Source of the DNA: Chara braunii
Taxonomy: Eukaryota; Streptophyta; Charophyceae; Charales; Characeae
Length of the DNA stretch: 45,367 nucleotides
Assembly: GCA_003427395.1 (NCBI GenBank)
Contig: BFEA01000813.1
Span: 302,867-348,233, forward strand
Direction of reading: 5' to 3'
In this document: positions 1-11,066 of the stretch, one piece after another
How positions within the stretch are numbered: position 1 is the first letter of the stretch
Layout of the letters: every line of letters begins with the position of its first letter
Position numbers and translations under genes: made by a program
Notes under the pieces: model-generated
The model's database searches: none
Told to the model about the DNA's origin: nothing
Seen by the model: only the letters and a program-made list of their open reading frames with translations

Positions 1-2111
1 GAGTAGACCGCGGTACAATGATCTGGACGTCGTGAAAGAGCATCCGCAAAACGGTTCGACTTCCCGGGAATGTGATCGGGAAAGAAGTCGAACTGGTCGA
101 TGAAAGCCATCCATCGAGCGATGGTGNTGTTGACGGTGTCNTGGGTCTTGTAGAAGACCAACGGATTGNTGTCCGTTACCCAGCGAAATTGGCTTCGACC
201 AAGGAGGAAGTGCCGCCACCGCTTGAGCGCGTGGACGAAGGCGAGGAGCTCCTTCTTGCGTGCATCGTCAATGGAATGCACGAGTGTCACTTTCTTGTTG
301 AAGTACTCGACCGGATGCCAGTCCACCCCATCATGTTGCTCGAGGACTGCACCAATGCCATAGCCTGACGCATCCGTAGTGACACGTGTAGGCGTGAACG
401 GGTCATATATCCGCAAGACCTCCGCAGACAATAGCGCGGCTTTGAGAGGGAGGAATGATCCCCGCGCCTCCTCTCCAAAGTCAAACGGCCGATCCTCGCA
501 CTGAAGCTTGTTCAAGTGGGCCGCGATCTTGGAGTAGCCTTTGATGAAGCGCTGATAGTAGCCGGTAAGACCGAGGAACGATCGGACATCCGTGACGTTC
601 CGAGGCTCCGGCCACTCTTGGACGGCCTGAATCTTGTCCGATAGTGGACTGATGCCCTCCGGTGTGACAAAATGGCCCAAGTATTTCAGCTCTTGCCGGA
701 CAAATTCGCACTTGTCGCGGTTGGCCTTGTATTTGGCACGGCGGAGCGTCTCCAACACTCGTCGAAGATGTCCAAGATGATCCTCCAATGTCCGGCTGTA
801 GACGAGAATATCGTCTAAGTAGACCAGCACGAACCGGTCCAACATTGCACGGAACTCATTGGTCATCGCTGCCTGGAATGTCGCAAGGGCGTTGGTGAGG
901 CCAAAAGGCATGACCACCCACTCAAAATGCCCGTACCGCGTCTTGAATGCGGTTTTGTAACGATCATTCGGCTGAATCGAGATTTGATGGTATCCTGATT
1001 TCAAATCCAACTTGGAAAAATACTTCGCACCGCCCAACCGCTCGAGAAGATCGTCGATGCGAGGAAGAGGCCCCGCGTTCTTGACGGTTTGCGCGTTGAG
1101 CTTGCGGTAGTCGATACACAATCGTAGATCATTGTTCTTCTTCCTCACGAAGAGAACTGGTGCTCCATATGGGGAGCTACTCGGGCGGATCCAGCCCTTG
1201 GCCAACAAATCATCGAGTTGTGCGCGGAGTACCTCAAGCTCCTCCTCGCTCATCCGATAGATGCAACCTTTCGGCGGCACGGCACCGGCCTCAAGAATGA
1301 TCTGGTGAGAGATCGGCCGACCCGGCACCACACCGGTAGGTGACTCGAAGATGTCGGCGAACTCGTCCAGCAACCGTACCACACGGGGGTCCGAAGACAA
1401 GTCCGTGGGTGAAGAGTCGGCTACCGCGACGGTCCGTAGGAAACATATGTCGATCTCCTCGGGCTGCTCGTAAGCACAAGTCGCCCGGAATGATTTGGCC
1501 GTCACCACTTGGCATCGGATCGAAGAGTGCGGTAGAGGAATCGTACACGCCACTTCCGCGCCGAAGGCGTTGCGAACGCTAAGAGTCCGCCGATGGAAGT
1601 TGACCGTGTGATCCGCACTTGCAAGCCAAGGCATTCCCAGAATGATGTCNAAGTCCGTGTCGAGAATATCGAATGTCACCGGTTCGCATGCATGAGGTGC
1701 GAAGTAGACCNGTACGGCCTCGATGTAACGGTCGAGTAGTTGCTGCGTCTTTCCATCCCCCAACTTGATCGCCGTCGGGTTTGCCTTTCTCCGAACTTGT
1801 GCGCCAAGGCCAGCTCTTTGCATAAAAGACTNGCTCATGAAGTTGCGAGTCGCGCCGCTATCCAGCAAAGCGCTGCAGGACGCTTGCCCAACCTGGATGC
1901 GGACATACATGAGCGGTGCATTGTTGTTATCGTACCGCTGCGTGCGAAACTCGCGGGTCACCTTGGTAACGTACGCCAGGATGTCCCCCACCGCGACTTC
2001 GTCATCCGTCGGCAAAGTTGGTGGTGCATAGAAGGAAAGGTAAGTGTGGAGATGAGCGCTAAGTGCTGCGCATTGCGGTCCCGGCAAACAGCCTGTGGTC
2101 GGGAGAGGAAG
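1..2111 (-). CDS. pol: Ty3/gypsy pol polyprotein: protease, reverse transcriptase, RNase H (3'-truncated by window)
   Basis: I translated this frame codon by codon and found no stop between the TAG at 2112-2114 and the window edge, about 703 codons. The aspartic protease active site reads LLDSGATRNFMS (plus positions about 1836-1870), with the downstream flap-side motif DIILGMPWLAS near 1610-1650. RT follows: [17 protein letters not shown], then [29 protein letters not shown] and the catalytic VYLDDILVYS near 797-824. After the thumb and connection (FLGLTGYYQRFI) comes RNase H with VTTDASGYGIGAVL and, at the edge, the FADALSR motif. There is no ATG just after the gag stop, so expression presumably needs frameshift or readthrough from gag. 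The protein would copy element RNA into DNA in a cytoplasmic particle. The open frame contrasts with the broken gag beside it. It is certainly a Ty3/gypsy pol; activity is unproven. Confidence 0.92.
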
Positions 2112-2114
2112 CTA

Positions 2115-3906
2115 TGCAAAGTCCTCGAACGTGAGCGGGTCCAAAACCTCTATCAAACTCGCGCGCCGAATCCCGTGACGAACCACTTGAAGACGATATG
2201 TCGCTGTTGTCGGACGGAGAAGAAACCGCACACACTCCTTGTCCTTGAGCTTGAGTACCCAGCGTTGGAACGAGCCGGGCGACATAGTCCTCAAAAGAAA
2301 ATAGCAGCGGAGGACTGTCGACTTCCGCGTGCGCCTCGGAATGAAGGCTGGTCACTCGCGAAGAAACCAGTTCCGAAGGCGTCGAGAGTGTCGTCGCATC
2401 ACTCTCGGCGGTGCTCAGTTTCCCTGTCGACCCTTGCCCTTCAGTGGGCAAACCGGCGTCAGATGAAGATCGTTGTTGCACCACAGGCAATAATGGAATC
2501 TCTCGCGCGCCTTGTATGCGGACTCGGAGAGGCCATACGGAGTCCATGGGCCTGTCTGAGCTGCTGCACCGAGCCCGGGGCTAGAAACGGCGTGTGTCTT
2601 CGGCTTGCCGCGCCCTCGGCCTCTGCGGTGCGGCCACCTTCCCGGGCGGCTGCGAATCTGTCTCCTTCACTGGCAGACGCAGCCTCGCTGGTTTGGTCTA
2701 ACGGCGCTGCCACTGCGACCACGGCCACTCGTGGCCGATGCTGGTTCCCGCTCGGGCCTAACGCAGAAGAACGGAGGTTCTTGGCCTCCTTCGTAACGAT
2801 GATCTGCGCAGCCTTGTCGAATAATTCCGCCGTCGTCGTCAAGGTGTCCTCGACATGCGTCAGGGCATTGCTCAATGCCGGACATGACCTTGAGATAAAG
2901 TAGTGGCGGATGGCCTTGAAGCCCATCTGGATGTCTGGGACTGACGTCAAGCGTTGGTACTCGGCGATCCNGTCCGTACTCGGCAGCGTGCCTTGCTCGA
3001 AGACCATGAGCTTGTCCATGGCTTTGATCTCTGGCGGCTCCACCTGGAACCGCTTGTGCCACGCCGCCTTAAGATCATCCCAGCTGATCATGGTGTGCAA
3101 GTCCGCTGCTACCACTCCGTACTTGGACAACAAGTTGTCCAACCACGCCTGACANGCGCCCCCTGAGCGAGAGTACAAGTAAGTGTGGTGCTTGTTTTCC
3201 TTGACGTTGTGGAGCTGCAGCGTGAGCTCGAACTTGCGAAACCATGGAATCGGATCTGTCTTGATTGAGTCGTGGAAGGTCTCCTGCCCATCGAACTTAG
3301 GAGCTGTCTCGCGAGGCTCCGGACTCGAGGTGGTGGTGGTAGTGCAGATCCGCTGCTGCAATTGTTGCGTCGCGGTCTGCTTGCGCCATCCTGGAGGGAG
3401 CCGACGTGCATCTCCAATGCGGTGAGGCGGTCGGCAGTATTGGAAGAGCCTGCGTTGGCGGCGGCGACTGGTCGCTGCTCCACCCGCTGAAGGCGGTCTT
3501 GGAGGTTGGCTACCGAGTTGTCGAGACCAAGGATCTTTGCCTGCTGTGTAATGCAGGTTGCCAGGAGATCCGTGAGATGCGAGAGGAGGAGCGCTATCTT
3601 GTTTGCGCTGTCCTCCAACTGGCTGTTCACGGCCTCGCTTCGCCATTCTGCTGCCATGGTAAGTAACGCACGCTCTTCGGTGAATATCTTCTCACGACGC
3701 TATGTCCTTTCTTCGTCCGCAGCCCTTGCTGCTGCCTCGTCGTGCTGGCGCTGTTGTTGCACGGCCAGCAGACGTGCCTGCTCGGCATCCTCTGCCTTTT
3801 TCTTGGCTGCTGCGGCAGCGTCATCTTCTCGCTACTTTGTCTCGGTACTCCAGGCTAACATGCGGGCCTGATAGGCCTCGTATGTTTCCCCGGCCTTCTG
3901 GTCCAT
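2115..3906 (-). pseudogene. gag: Gag of element I, disrupted (coiled coil, capsid, zinc knuckle)
   Basis: The likely start is the ATG at 3906-3904. The first part is Ala/Glu/Gln-rich and coiled-coil-like, but has in-frame TAG codons at 3834-3832 and 3702-3700. Past MAAEWRSEAV (3657) the frame stays open to about 3340. The capsid region (retrotransposon gag domain: WFRKFELTLQLHNV, AWLDNLLSKYG, WDDLKAAWHKRF) is then in another frame, 3300-2770. A CCHC zinc knuckle, CLWCNNDLHLTPVC (CX2CX4HX4C), lies in a third frame at 2489-2448, the same frame as pol, and a TGA follows at 2417-2415. A Ser/Thr-rich linker in yet another frame (2547-2059) bridges to protease. At least three frame changes are therefore needed. 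Either the gene is dead or the sequence has indel errors. Gag would form the virus-like particle and package RNA. Confidence 0.82.
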
Positions 3907-4889
3907 GACTGCTCTGTCTGTGAACGCAACAGCATAAGCCAGACCGGTGCCTGTTGATGTGGTATCCCTTGCTGCTGACGTGGCAATGCTGACGTGTCCT
4001 GCTGACGTGTCCTGCTAACGTGGCCTGCTGACGTACTTACGTAGCCTGCTGACGTGTCCTGCTGACGTGGTCTGCTGATGTGGCCTGCTAACGTGGCAAT
4101 TTACCAATGCCGTCACAAGGGTACCCGGAGACAAGCAGCAATGGCAAGGCGAGAGATGGCAACAACGTAGGTGGGGAGGGGTGGGTGGGATAATCGCCCA
4201 ACTCACACTTAGATAAGGAGCCACTAATCAAACCAGAAAAGTATGAACTTTGCAAAAAAAAAATTTCGAGAAACTAAAAAAATAAAAATCCCTATTTTTG
4301 CAAGTTCGGTAGGTCTCCCAATCTCCCTCGAAGAACGAAATGATCTCTGAAAGCGAAAAAAATTTCGACTTTAGACTGCAACCGAATGATAGAACCAACT
4401 GACAGAATCCAACAACTGCGAAAAAAGTCCTAACCGAAATGACGAATATTCGGATTTATTCCGATGGGAATATTCGCAATTTTGAATAAAAAAATAATAT
4501 GTGCAGGAGGTATTTCCCGTACCGTTTTTCAGAAAAACGAATTTCAGAAAAAAAAGATATTCCGAAGTTTTAAGTACGGGAAAATGCAACAGAAAGTCGA
4601 AATTTTCAAAAAGGAATATGTTCCGGATTTTTAACAACGAAATTTTGAAATTTTCAAAAAGAAAAACGAAAATAGGAATTTCAGATGTTGCGATATAGCG
4701 ATTTTCCTCAGCAGAATAGCGAGAAAATAAAATCCGAGAAAAGAAAAATTTCGATTTTTTTTTTTTGTAGTAAGGTCAAGATCATGATTTTGGGGTCTAA
4801 CTAGTATGTCCTAATCAACAGAAAAGACTAGCTAGCTTTTTGATCCCCGCACACGTGTCAGATCAGATAGTCCTGATTCACGTGCAAAA
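3907..4889 (-). other. 5' untranslated leader of element I
   Basis: About 1 kb lies between the gag ATG and the PBS. It holds no convincing reading frame. The gag-proximal part has an ACGT-core minisatellite. The middle (about 4230-4790) is strongly A/T-rich with homopolymer runs and short degenerate repeats of aaaatttcg/cgaaaat type. Element IV has a leader of comparable length (about 1.46 kb), so long leaders look normal for these families. Confidence 0.6.
3966..4102 (-). repeat. ACGT-core minisatellite (CTGCTGACGTGKC units)
   Basis: About ten imperfect units of 13-14 bp, each close to CTGCTGACGTGTC or CTGCTGACGTGGC on the plus strand, run almost head to tail. Every unit keeps TGACGT or a one-base variant such as TAACGT or TGATGT. 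ACGTGKC is the core of plant ABRE/G-box sites bound by bZIP factors (established knowledge). Here it sits downstream of the LTR, within the leader, so a regulatory role is only inferred. Confidence 0.7.
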
Positions 4890-4902
4890 GCTCCGATACC
4901 AA
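4890..4902 (-). promoter_or_regulatory. Primer-binding site, initiator-Met tRNA type (element I)
   Basis: The minus strand reads TTGGTATCGGAGC immediately inside the 5' LTR end. The usual plant PBS complementary to initiator-Met tRNA is TGGTATCAGAGC, so this is a one-base variant. Element IV has the same 13 bases at its PBS, which supports the call. It defines the LTR/leader border and the minus-strand direction. Confidence 0.85.
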
Positions 4903-4903
4903 C

Positions 4904-6259
4904 TGTTACATGCACAGATATGCAATGTACGTAATAAACCGAGAATCTGCGATGTGATGAAAAGGACTAAAGAGACAATGCGGTACGAGTAGAATCTCCA
5001 CAAGCAATGCACTTTCTCATTCATACATAAAGATGCTGAAGAGCGCAGGGAAGACTTTGATACAAAGACTGACCTGACAGGACTGACCTCATTCACGTAG
5101 TTCAGAGTAACGAAGCAAAATGCTAGAGTACCTCTAACTAACCCAATCAAGGTTTGAACTCAGACTAAACATGCATTGTACCCATCACGAAGTGTGAGGG
5201 AGCCTGGCGCTGCACACAGGAAGAAAGCGCCAGGTCCAGACATACACAGACGAAGAGATAAGGAACAGATGAAAGGAGGGAAGAAGATGGGAATGTCGTT
5301 AACACCAAGTCTTGGTCACCAATCCCAAATAGTCCCTCGTTGCCATGTCTGAACCCTCGAAAGTCGAGTCTGGATCCAATGTCACCAAGCTCTGTATCTC
5401 TTCTCTCATAGTCTGCAGATGCAGTGAAGTCAGAGGTGAGAGGGAGAGAAGAGATGGTGGACTGAGAAGAAGAAGAAGAAGAACTCTCTCTCTCTTTCTG
5501 TTGCGAACCAAGTACTAACCGGTAATGTTGGCGTTGTGCTGCAGGTACCTCGAAGACGAAGCTGGAGCAACGGCGCTGCAGGTAGGTACCTCTGGCCTCC
5601 GCCCAATCTCTCTCTCTCTCTCTCTCTCCAGTACTAACTAGCTATAACGCCTAGCGCTGGAGACTACAACTACCTATTGCGCCCAGAGCTGAAGACTACA
5701 AGCTAACGGTACTTCTCTACACTGCAGCGCTCCCTCCAGAGTGCTGCTCCCGAATCCTGAAGACTACAACTGTCGAACTGCCTACCTCGGAAGTGCCTGG
5801 GAAGTCCTATGTACTACCTCGGCCTGCCTCCTTACTACTGGAGGGCAGTCAGACCGAGGAGGCAGCTCTTGCCAATGCTGAAATGTGCCAGGGGCTGGCG
5901 TGCAGCAGCCTGCTTGAGGCTGGCGTGGGAAACAAACTAATAATGGTCTGTTTCCGAAACCCTGGTTCGGTGCCTCAGTTTCAAGGCCGGTTGTTCTGAT
6001 GAACGACCGAAAATGGCCCTTCGTTTCAGGCTAAAAAGGCTGTTGCCATTTTTAGTCTGAAATGACCAGGTATAGGCCCTGGACTTCAGGCTTTTGGCCT
6101 GAACCGACAGGGGGCCTGTAAGCCCTGGATTTCAGGCTTTCAGCCTGAAATTCAGGCTTTCGGCCTGAAGTTCAGGCTTTTGGCCTGAACGCTGTCGGGC
6201 CTGCAAAATGGTCGTCGGGCCTGCAAAATGGCCCGTGTGTGCACGCGCTGCATGTAACA
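4904..6259 (-). repeat. 5' LTR of element I
   Basis: The segment starts TGTTACATGCA (4904-4914) and ends TGCATGTAACA (6249-6259), a perfect 11-bp terminal inverted repeat of TG...CA type. The PBS lies one base inside. The length of 1356 bp is close to the 1.32-kb LTRs of element IV. The partner LTR is outside the window, so the outer border rests on the terminal inverted repeat alone. The segment contains a (CT)n run near 5610-5630 and a block of four palindromes near its outer end, which is the U3 side in the minus orientation. Confidence 0.68.
6085..6189. repeat. Four perfect TTCAGGC...GCCTGAA hairpins in LTR U3
   Basis: Four 19-bp units have 7-bp perfect arms TTCAGGC/GCCTGAA around a 5-base centre. 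They lie at 6085-6103, 6131-6149, 6151-6169 and 6171-6189; the last three repeat with a 20-bp period. Centres differ (TTTTG, TTTCA, TTTCG, TTTTG). A decayed fifth unit is visible near 6025. Next to them GTCGGGCCTGCAAAATG occurs twice in tandem. Confidence 0.85.
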
Positions 6260-6929
6260 ACACTGAAAGCGATATTTTCATTGTTTCTACTCGTAGTTCC
6301 CCTTTTGGTGCCTCTTATGTACCAGACCCGCCATGTTGATGAAGTTCAATGTGAGCTGCCCGCATCCCCGTGTGCCATAACAGCCCACACATATGCTGCG
6401 AAGAAGAGGCAGAATAAAAGGAGAGAGGATAAACAGACAGAAAAGATGGAAAGATGACAAAGCAAAAAATGACAAAGCAGAGGAAGACAAACGAAGAGTA
6501 AGGGAAAGTGAGCGGAACAACAAGGAAAGTATAGGATAAGGTAAGAGAACGCCACATACATATAGTTGTTGAGAACAGCCCAGTCAACCATCGGCGAAAA
6601 GGGAGAAAAGGACGCGAGATGGAAGGGTGCGAGGACAAGGGATAGAGGGTGCGACAAACTGTTCTGTCAAAGTTTCACCAACTAATCAGGAGACCGAACC
6701 CTTACAGTCTGCAGAGTCGCCTAACAGATGATAAACTATGAGTGATAATCTACCTTAACGCTTAACCCCAGTTTAAGCAGGAGGGCTCCAAGTGGAATCA
6801 TTGCAAGTGGAGTCATTATATGCACTGCCCTCAAGAGTACATAGAAATGAAAAAGAATCGGAGGATCAGACATGGAGGATTCCACTGCACGGGTGCGCAG
6901 CCCGTAGTTTGCTTGTTGATGTTGTTGTG

Positions 6930-6933
<4 letters not shown>
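6260..6933. other. Non-coding interval
   Basis: I see no gene. Short open frames on both strands are low-complexity (purine-rich tracts around 6400-6540) and resemble no family I know. Confidence 0.5.
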
Positions 6934-6988
<55 letters not shown>

Positions 6989-6989
6989 A
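6934..6989. repeat. Compound microsatellite (GT)n(GA)n
   Basis: An uninterrupted GT run is followed directly by a GA run. Reading frames across it encode Cys/Val or His/Thr repeats and are not genes. Confidence 0.95.
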
Positions 6990-7310
6990 ATCAGGCGCGG
7001 CGCCACTTTGTCAAAAGGCCTCGATCGATAGGGCACCACGCTCCCCGCGCACACAAGGAGGCTACCACTTTGTGAACGCAGAGGGAACGGGAGCGACCGC
7101 CGCTGCTTTTGGCCTGTTTCGATTTCGACCACAACGGGCTTTGAATTCAAACCACCACTCTACCCGACGTTGGAAATTCGGGGGACCAGTAGCACAGGTC
7201 CATGAGGGCTACCAGTAGCACAGAGTGGAGAACTGGCATAGTGGTGAATATGGAAAATGGGATGAATTTGTGCTACAAGCTATATCGCAGTTGAGACAAT
7301 TTTTTAATTT

Positions 7311-7660
7311 TTTAAAACATTTTTCCTGGAAAGACCAAATCTACGAACCCTCAAATTTTCAGACTTGTTTGCGAGTTCTTCTGAGCGTGAAAAATCTTTG
7401 AAATAGGGGTACTTTTCCCGTTGGCCCACAAGTTGTCGTGTGCCAAAAATGGAAAAAGTGACGAATTGGCGCAACATTTATTTCATGGTCTAAACGATGT
7501 TATTTTATTTTGTTGATATTTTTCCTGGAAAGATCACGACCTGGCCTACCCGATATCAAATTTTCAGATCTTTTCTCCAATTATTCTGCGTACGAAAAAT
7601 CGTCAAAGTTGGCACTCGAAAATTGCAAGATTGGACCCGCCTGCGCCTTCCAGTCGGCGC
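7311..7660. repeat. Imperfect direct repeat, period about 199 bp
   Basis: TTTTCCTGGAAAGA starts at 7321 and again at 7520. Each is followed by diverged but alignable sequence containing CAAATTTTCAGA and then a GAAAAAT motif. The two units look like an old tandem duplication. There is no coding potential. Confidence 0.6.
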
Positions 7661-7917
7661 CCCGCCTAAAAACCCTCCCTAACTCACCACAGGGCGTCCA
7701 CACCGTTTCAGATTCCAAATTTCAAGGCCCTAATGCCACGGGCAGCTACCGGTCCTGCACTTCCTTGAACTGCCTGTTTCCCACGAATTGGACCCCCAGC
7801 AAATACACCACCCTTCCAACTACCGCACCGTTTGGTGACGACGACGAAAAATGTTCCCAGGGCATAAAAAACGCAATGTTCCCAGGGCATAAAACGCACC
7901 CCTGACGGGCTGCGAAC

Positions 7918-8215
7918 TTGCAATGATTCCAACGGTGACCCGATCCATTCACAAACCTCGTATGATTCCAACTGTCACCGGTGACCAGATGCATTCACAA
8001 TGACTAGACGGCTTGCCTTTTGGTTCAGGGTATCAAATGAATAACAAAGGTGTTCAAACTTCAAAAGCCTTTTCAGAATCTATTCACAAACCTCACATGG
8101 TTCCAACAGTGACCGGTGACCAGATACATTCACAATGACTTGATGAAGGCTTCCCATTTGGTCAGGGCCTCAAGTGGATAATAATGGTGTTCAAAACTTC
8201 AAAAGCCTTTCTCAA
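7918..8215. repeat. Tandem repeat, period 135 bp
   Basis: Two good units (from 7951 and 8086) share ACAAACCTC, a GTGACCGGTGACCAGAT-like block, CATTCACAATGACT and CTTCAAAAGCCTTT. A partial third unit precedes them (from 7918). Just upstream, the phrase TTCCCAGGGCATAAAA is also duplicated (7853-7890). Confidence 0.72.
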
Positions 8216-8344
8216 AGAGGATATGCCAAACGACCACAACCCTCTGGTGAACCTCAGCCACCCCCCCCCAACCCAATTTCCCTTCGCCGACAACATGCCA
8301 TGAGTGCCATGAGTTTTCCTTGCCCTTTTTCAATTTCTTATTAT

Positions 8345-8452
8345 GAAGAAGTAGGGCTCTAAGGCCCCTACCATTGTTGCATCCTGGGGGATATGAACCC
8401 GTGATCTGATTATAACGGTCACACCTGGGTACCTTTCCGCCACAGGAGGTAA
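8345..8452 (-). mobile_element. tRNA-derived SINE-like head
   Basis: On the minus strand an A-box-like TGGCGGAAAGGT (8442-8431) is followed 31 bases later by a B-box-like GGTTCATATCC (8399-8389) flanked by GGG/CCC, as in a T-arm. The acceptor stem does not close, so this is not an intact tRNA gene. A SINE or tRNA pseudogene is the best reading. The body and tail toward 8220 are not delimited and no target-site duplication was found. Confidence 0.5.
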
Positions 8453-8981
8453 AATATCAGATCATTTCCGTTTTCTTAGCCTCCTCCTGGCTTTCTGGAT
8501 GCTAAGTGGGTACCTTTCTTGCATCCCTGGATGTAAACCATAACCCTAGGACCGAAAATCTGATGGGTCGATTCATTCATTCTCTCTCCCTCTCTCTCTC
8601 TCTCAACATGGCCTACACATCACATGGTAAGCGCGTCCCGAAGTATTCTCGAATATTCAAATCTTGATACAATAATTCTCAATAATAATAAATTGAGTCA
8701 AGAGTTAAACTGATAGACCGTAGTAAAACGTTCTCGACGGTAATTTTTGTTTTCATTTCTTTGTTTAGTGCGCACCTACAGTATTGTTGACGCTTTAACC
8801 GACCACTCAAAGTAAAGAACTCCAATCCTTAGACCACCTTGAGCCCCTGCCTCACCAACGTTGCTTCAGAATAACCTACAGGGGGAAGGGTGGACAACAA
8901 AATTTCCAGTGCCACTATTTTGTCGATCTCTAGTTCTCATTTTGGTTGACAAAAAAAATCCTTTAAAAGTCATGGATGTAG

Positions 8982-9005
8982 TGCAAGGAAAATGAGCAAT
9001 AGCGA
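8982..9005. repeat. 24-bp fragment of the LTR sequence found at 44728 and 45063
   Basis: TGCAAGGAAAATGAGCAATA plus GCGA here matches the first 24 bases of the LTR-like sequence at 44728 and 45063. It stops exactly where the R-family end begins (9006). R copy 1 may have inserted into such an LTR. The continuation of that LTR was not seen beyond R copy 1. Confidence 0.6.
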
Positions 9006-9863
9006 TGTCGAGCGCATCGGTCCCGCAGGGGGACCCTCCCAGGCTCGTCACTCAGGAGTTGATATTCGCGGTACAAATGGAGCTTTCGTAGTCGCTCCGG
9101 CCGAGTGCACCAGCCATACCTCTCGCGAACCCCTAATACAAGATAGGGCCTATGCGAGGTACAACTTACCTCCACCGGCGGGAGCTGTCACCTCCCTTTG
9201 GTGGGCGTATCCCCGCCAAGCTACCAGTCCATAATACGAAAGCTAATCAATTGCAATCGCACAGGTGGGCCAACCGGGGGCATTTCTCGTACGATGTAGC
9301 ATACGGGGTACGCGTGGTCCCACGCCTCTATCGGACCGGCACGTGAACCGATGCATTGGGGGCCTGAAGTCCCAAGCACAACTCGTCGCCGGGTGACTAG
9401 GACACATCCCACTCACCACGCGTTACACCATGCTAAAAACATCAAATTAAAACACACACACAAAACAAAACACACACTCCTAGTCCCTTCAATATCCAAC
9501 CCATAACTTTTGAAAACATAGAAATCGGTTAGGAACCGCGCGCGAGACTCAAGATAAAATCGTGCGGGCGCAGAGCTTACTCATATCGACTAGCAATGCA
9601 AGCATACACAAGCAGTCACAACGATGGAGTACTATGGTAGTACCCATAATCGCTTGGCCCTCAGTGGTCTCGATGGTCACGTTCGACACTCGTGTCGGTT
9701 GACATGCGCCTTGAGGGTTGATCTCTCAACGCTAGACAAACGCCAAGGCGGTTGATCACCACACCCTCTTCCGCACCCTGCGGAGAGTGGGTGGTACATA
9801 GGTTCATGCCTGTGGTGGCAGTCAGTTCCCGTGGCCTTGAAGCAAACTCCATCATCCAGGGCC

Positions 9864-9872
9864 TATATATAG
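9864..9872 (+). promoter_or_regulatory. TATA-like element in R copy 1
   Basis: TATATATAG lies about 35 bp upstream of a block (TGATCACTTCTCACAATCAC...) that is almost identical in R copy 3, where another TATA-like sequence sits at the same distance. Its position and conservation suggest a promoter; there is no direct proof. Confidence 0.45.
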
Positions 9873-10265
9873 ATATACAAAAAGGGTCATAAATATGGGA
9901 TGATCACTTCTCACAATCACAGTGGGACTCCCTTCAACCACATATGTGTAATCGCAGGCAATCAATTCCTGAGTCTGAACCACAAACATACCTGTACATC
10001 AAAGGTTCAACCAAAGTCCACATACTACACGAGGTCAACTTCAACCACTCTCTGCGCTCACACCCCTCGCTTTAGCCATACAAGCCTCACCCTTTGTGCA
10101 ACCGTCCCAAAATAAAACACTATGTATCTTTGTTAAATGGCCATTCAATATAAAGTATGGGTGAAAACCCAACGAAACAAGTCAAACCACAGGGCTGAAG
10201 CCTTTAGGTTGAGTTGGTGAGAGTGGATTAGAGTTCAGTCGTAAACTGACGAATCGGCAACTGAC

Positions 10266-10284
10266 CTGTTATCAGTAATAACAG
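10266..10284. repeat. Conserved palindrome CTGTTATC...ATAACAG, R copy 1
   Basis: CTGTTATCAGTAATAACAG has a 7-bp stem. The same hairpin occurs at the equivalent place in copy 2 (18086-18104) and copy 3 (29523-29541). It is followed by GATC-containing sequence. Confidence 0.75.
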
Positions 10285-11031
10285 AAGATGATCTCATTGG
10301 ATCAAGCTAGATCTAGTCGTGTCCTGAATCGAAATGTCCAAAGAAAGTCTGTAGCACAAAACAGGCCAATGCCCAAGGCTAGACCATCAGTGTATGGGGA
10401 ATGAACCTCCATAGCACATTCTCACTCGAGATTCTTCGATAAGTGAGTCTAAGCCTACCTCTAAGCCAGTGCCCAAGAAAAGGTAAACTTATGGCATAAT
10501 CTCCTCTCTGTAGAGTGAATCGCCAAACTCGCCACCTGTCAAAATATAATCAATCTCCTTTAAACTAAGAAAATTTCGACAGCGCTAACACCTTCTCTGA
10601 ATTTATACTAGCCTGAACACGAAAACTGAAATAGTCTTTAACTCTAGAAAGTTAGGCTGCCAGCTGTCCGATGGGGAGACGTCTCCCCCGGACGTCTCCG
10701 GGAGACGAGGTCAGGGAGGAATTGTCCGGAAAAATCGGACAAGTGCTTTTTTGCCAAAAAAAAAACGAGGGGGGGGTTTGCGCACCACTAGGGGAACCCC
10801 CCAAAAAAAATTCCAAGTTGTTTCCAGCAAAAACGAAAAAAAAATTCAGATACGGTGAGGGAGGTGTGATGGTGGGGTGTTGGGGGTGGTGGATTGCTCG
10901 AGGATTTTAAATGGAGGGCCTGCTGCTGCAGTCAGGAATTGTTGCACATGTAGAAACTGCAGCTGCTTCGTCTGACGCGGCATGTGGACCATCCGCTCCG
11001 GCAGATGCAGCAGCTGCAGTGACAGCGACAT

Positions 11032-11032
<1 letters not shown>

Positions 11033-11066
<34 letters not shown>

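Larger units (their letters stand above)
1..6259 (-). mobile_element. Ty3/gypsy LTR retrotransposon, element I (3' part beyond window)
   Basis: Read on the minus strand the order is 5' LTR (6259-4904), PBS (4902-4890), leader, gag (from 3906), protease, reverse transcriptase and RNase H running off the left edge. This is the Ty3/gypsy (Metaviridae) order. The integrase and 3' LTR are not in the window. Pol is open but gag carries two in-frame TAG codons and frameshifts, so this copy is probably not autonomous unless those are assembly errors. All eight N bases of the window lie in this element (127-3155), which hints at low-quality sequence here. Confidence 0.88.

Noticed and set aside
1740-2903. 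387-codon plus-strand reading frame
   Set aside because: It lies antisense to the gag-protease region of element I, is compositional, and matches no family. The minus strand carries the zinc knuckle and protease motifs.
6820-7218. Reading frames across the GT/GA and CA tracts (also 10911-11276)
   Set aside because: They encode Cys-Val, His-Thr or similar dipeptide runs from microsatellites, with no conserved part.
10240-10262. CTGACGA and similar words suggesting a hammerhead ribozyme, as in plant retrozymes
   Set aside because: The required GAAA and cleavage-site arrangement is not present in any of the three R copies.
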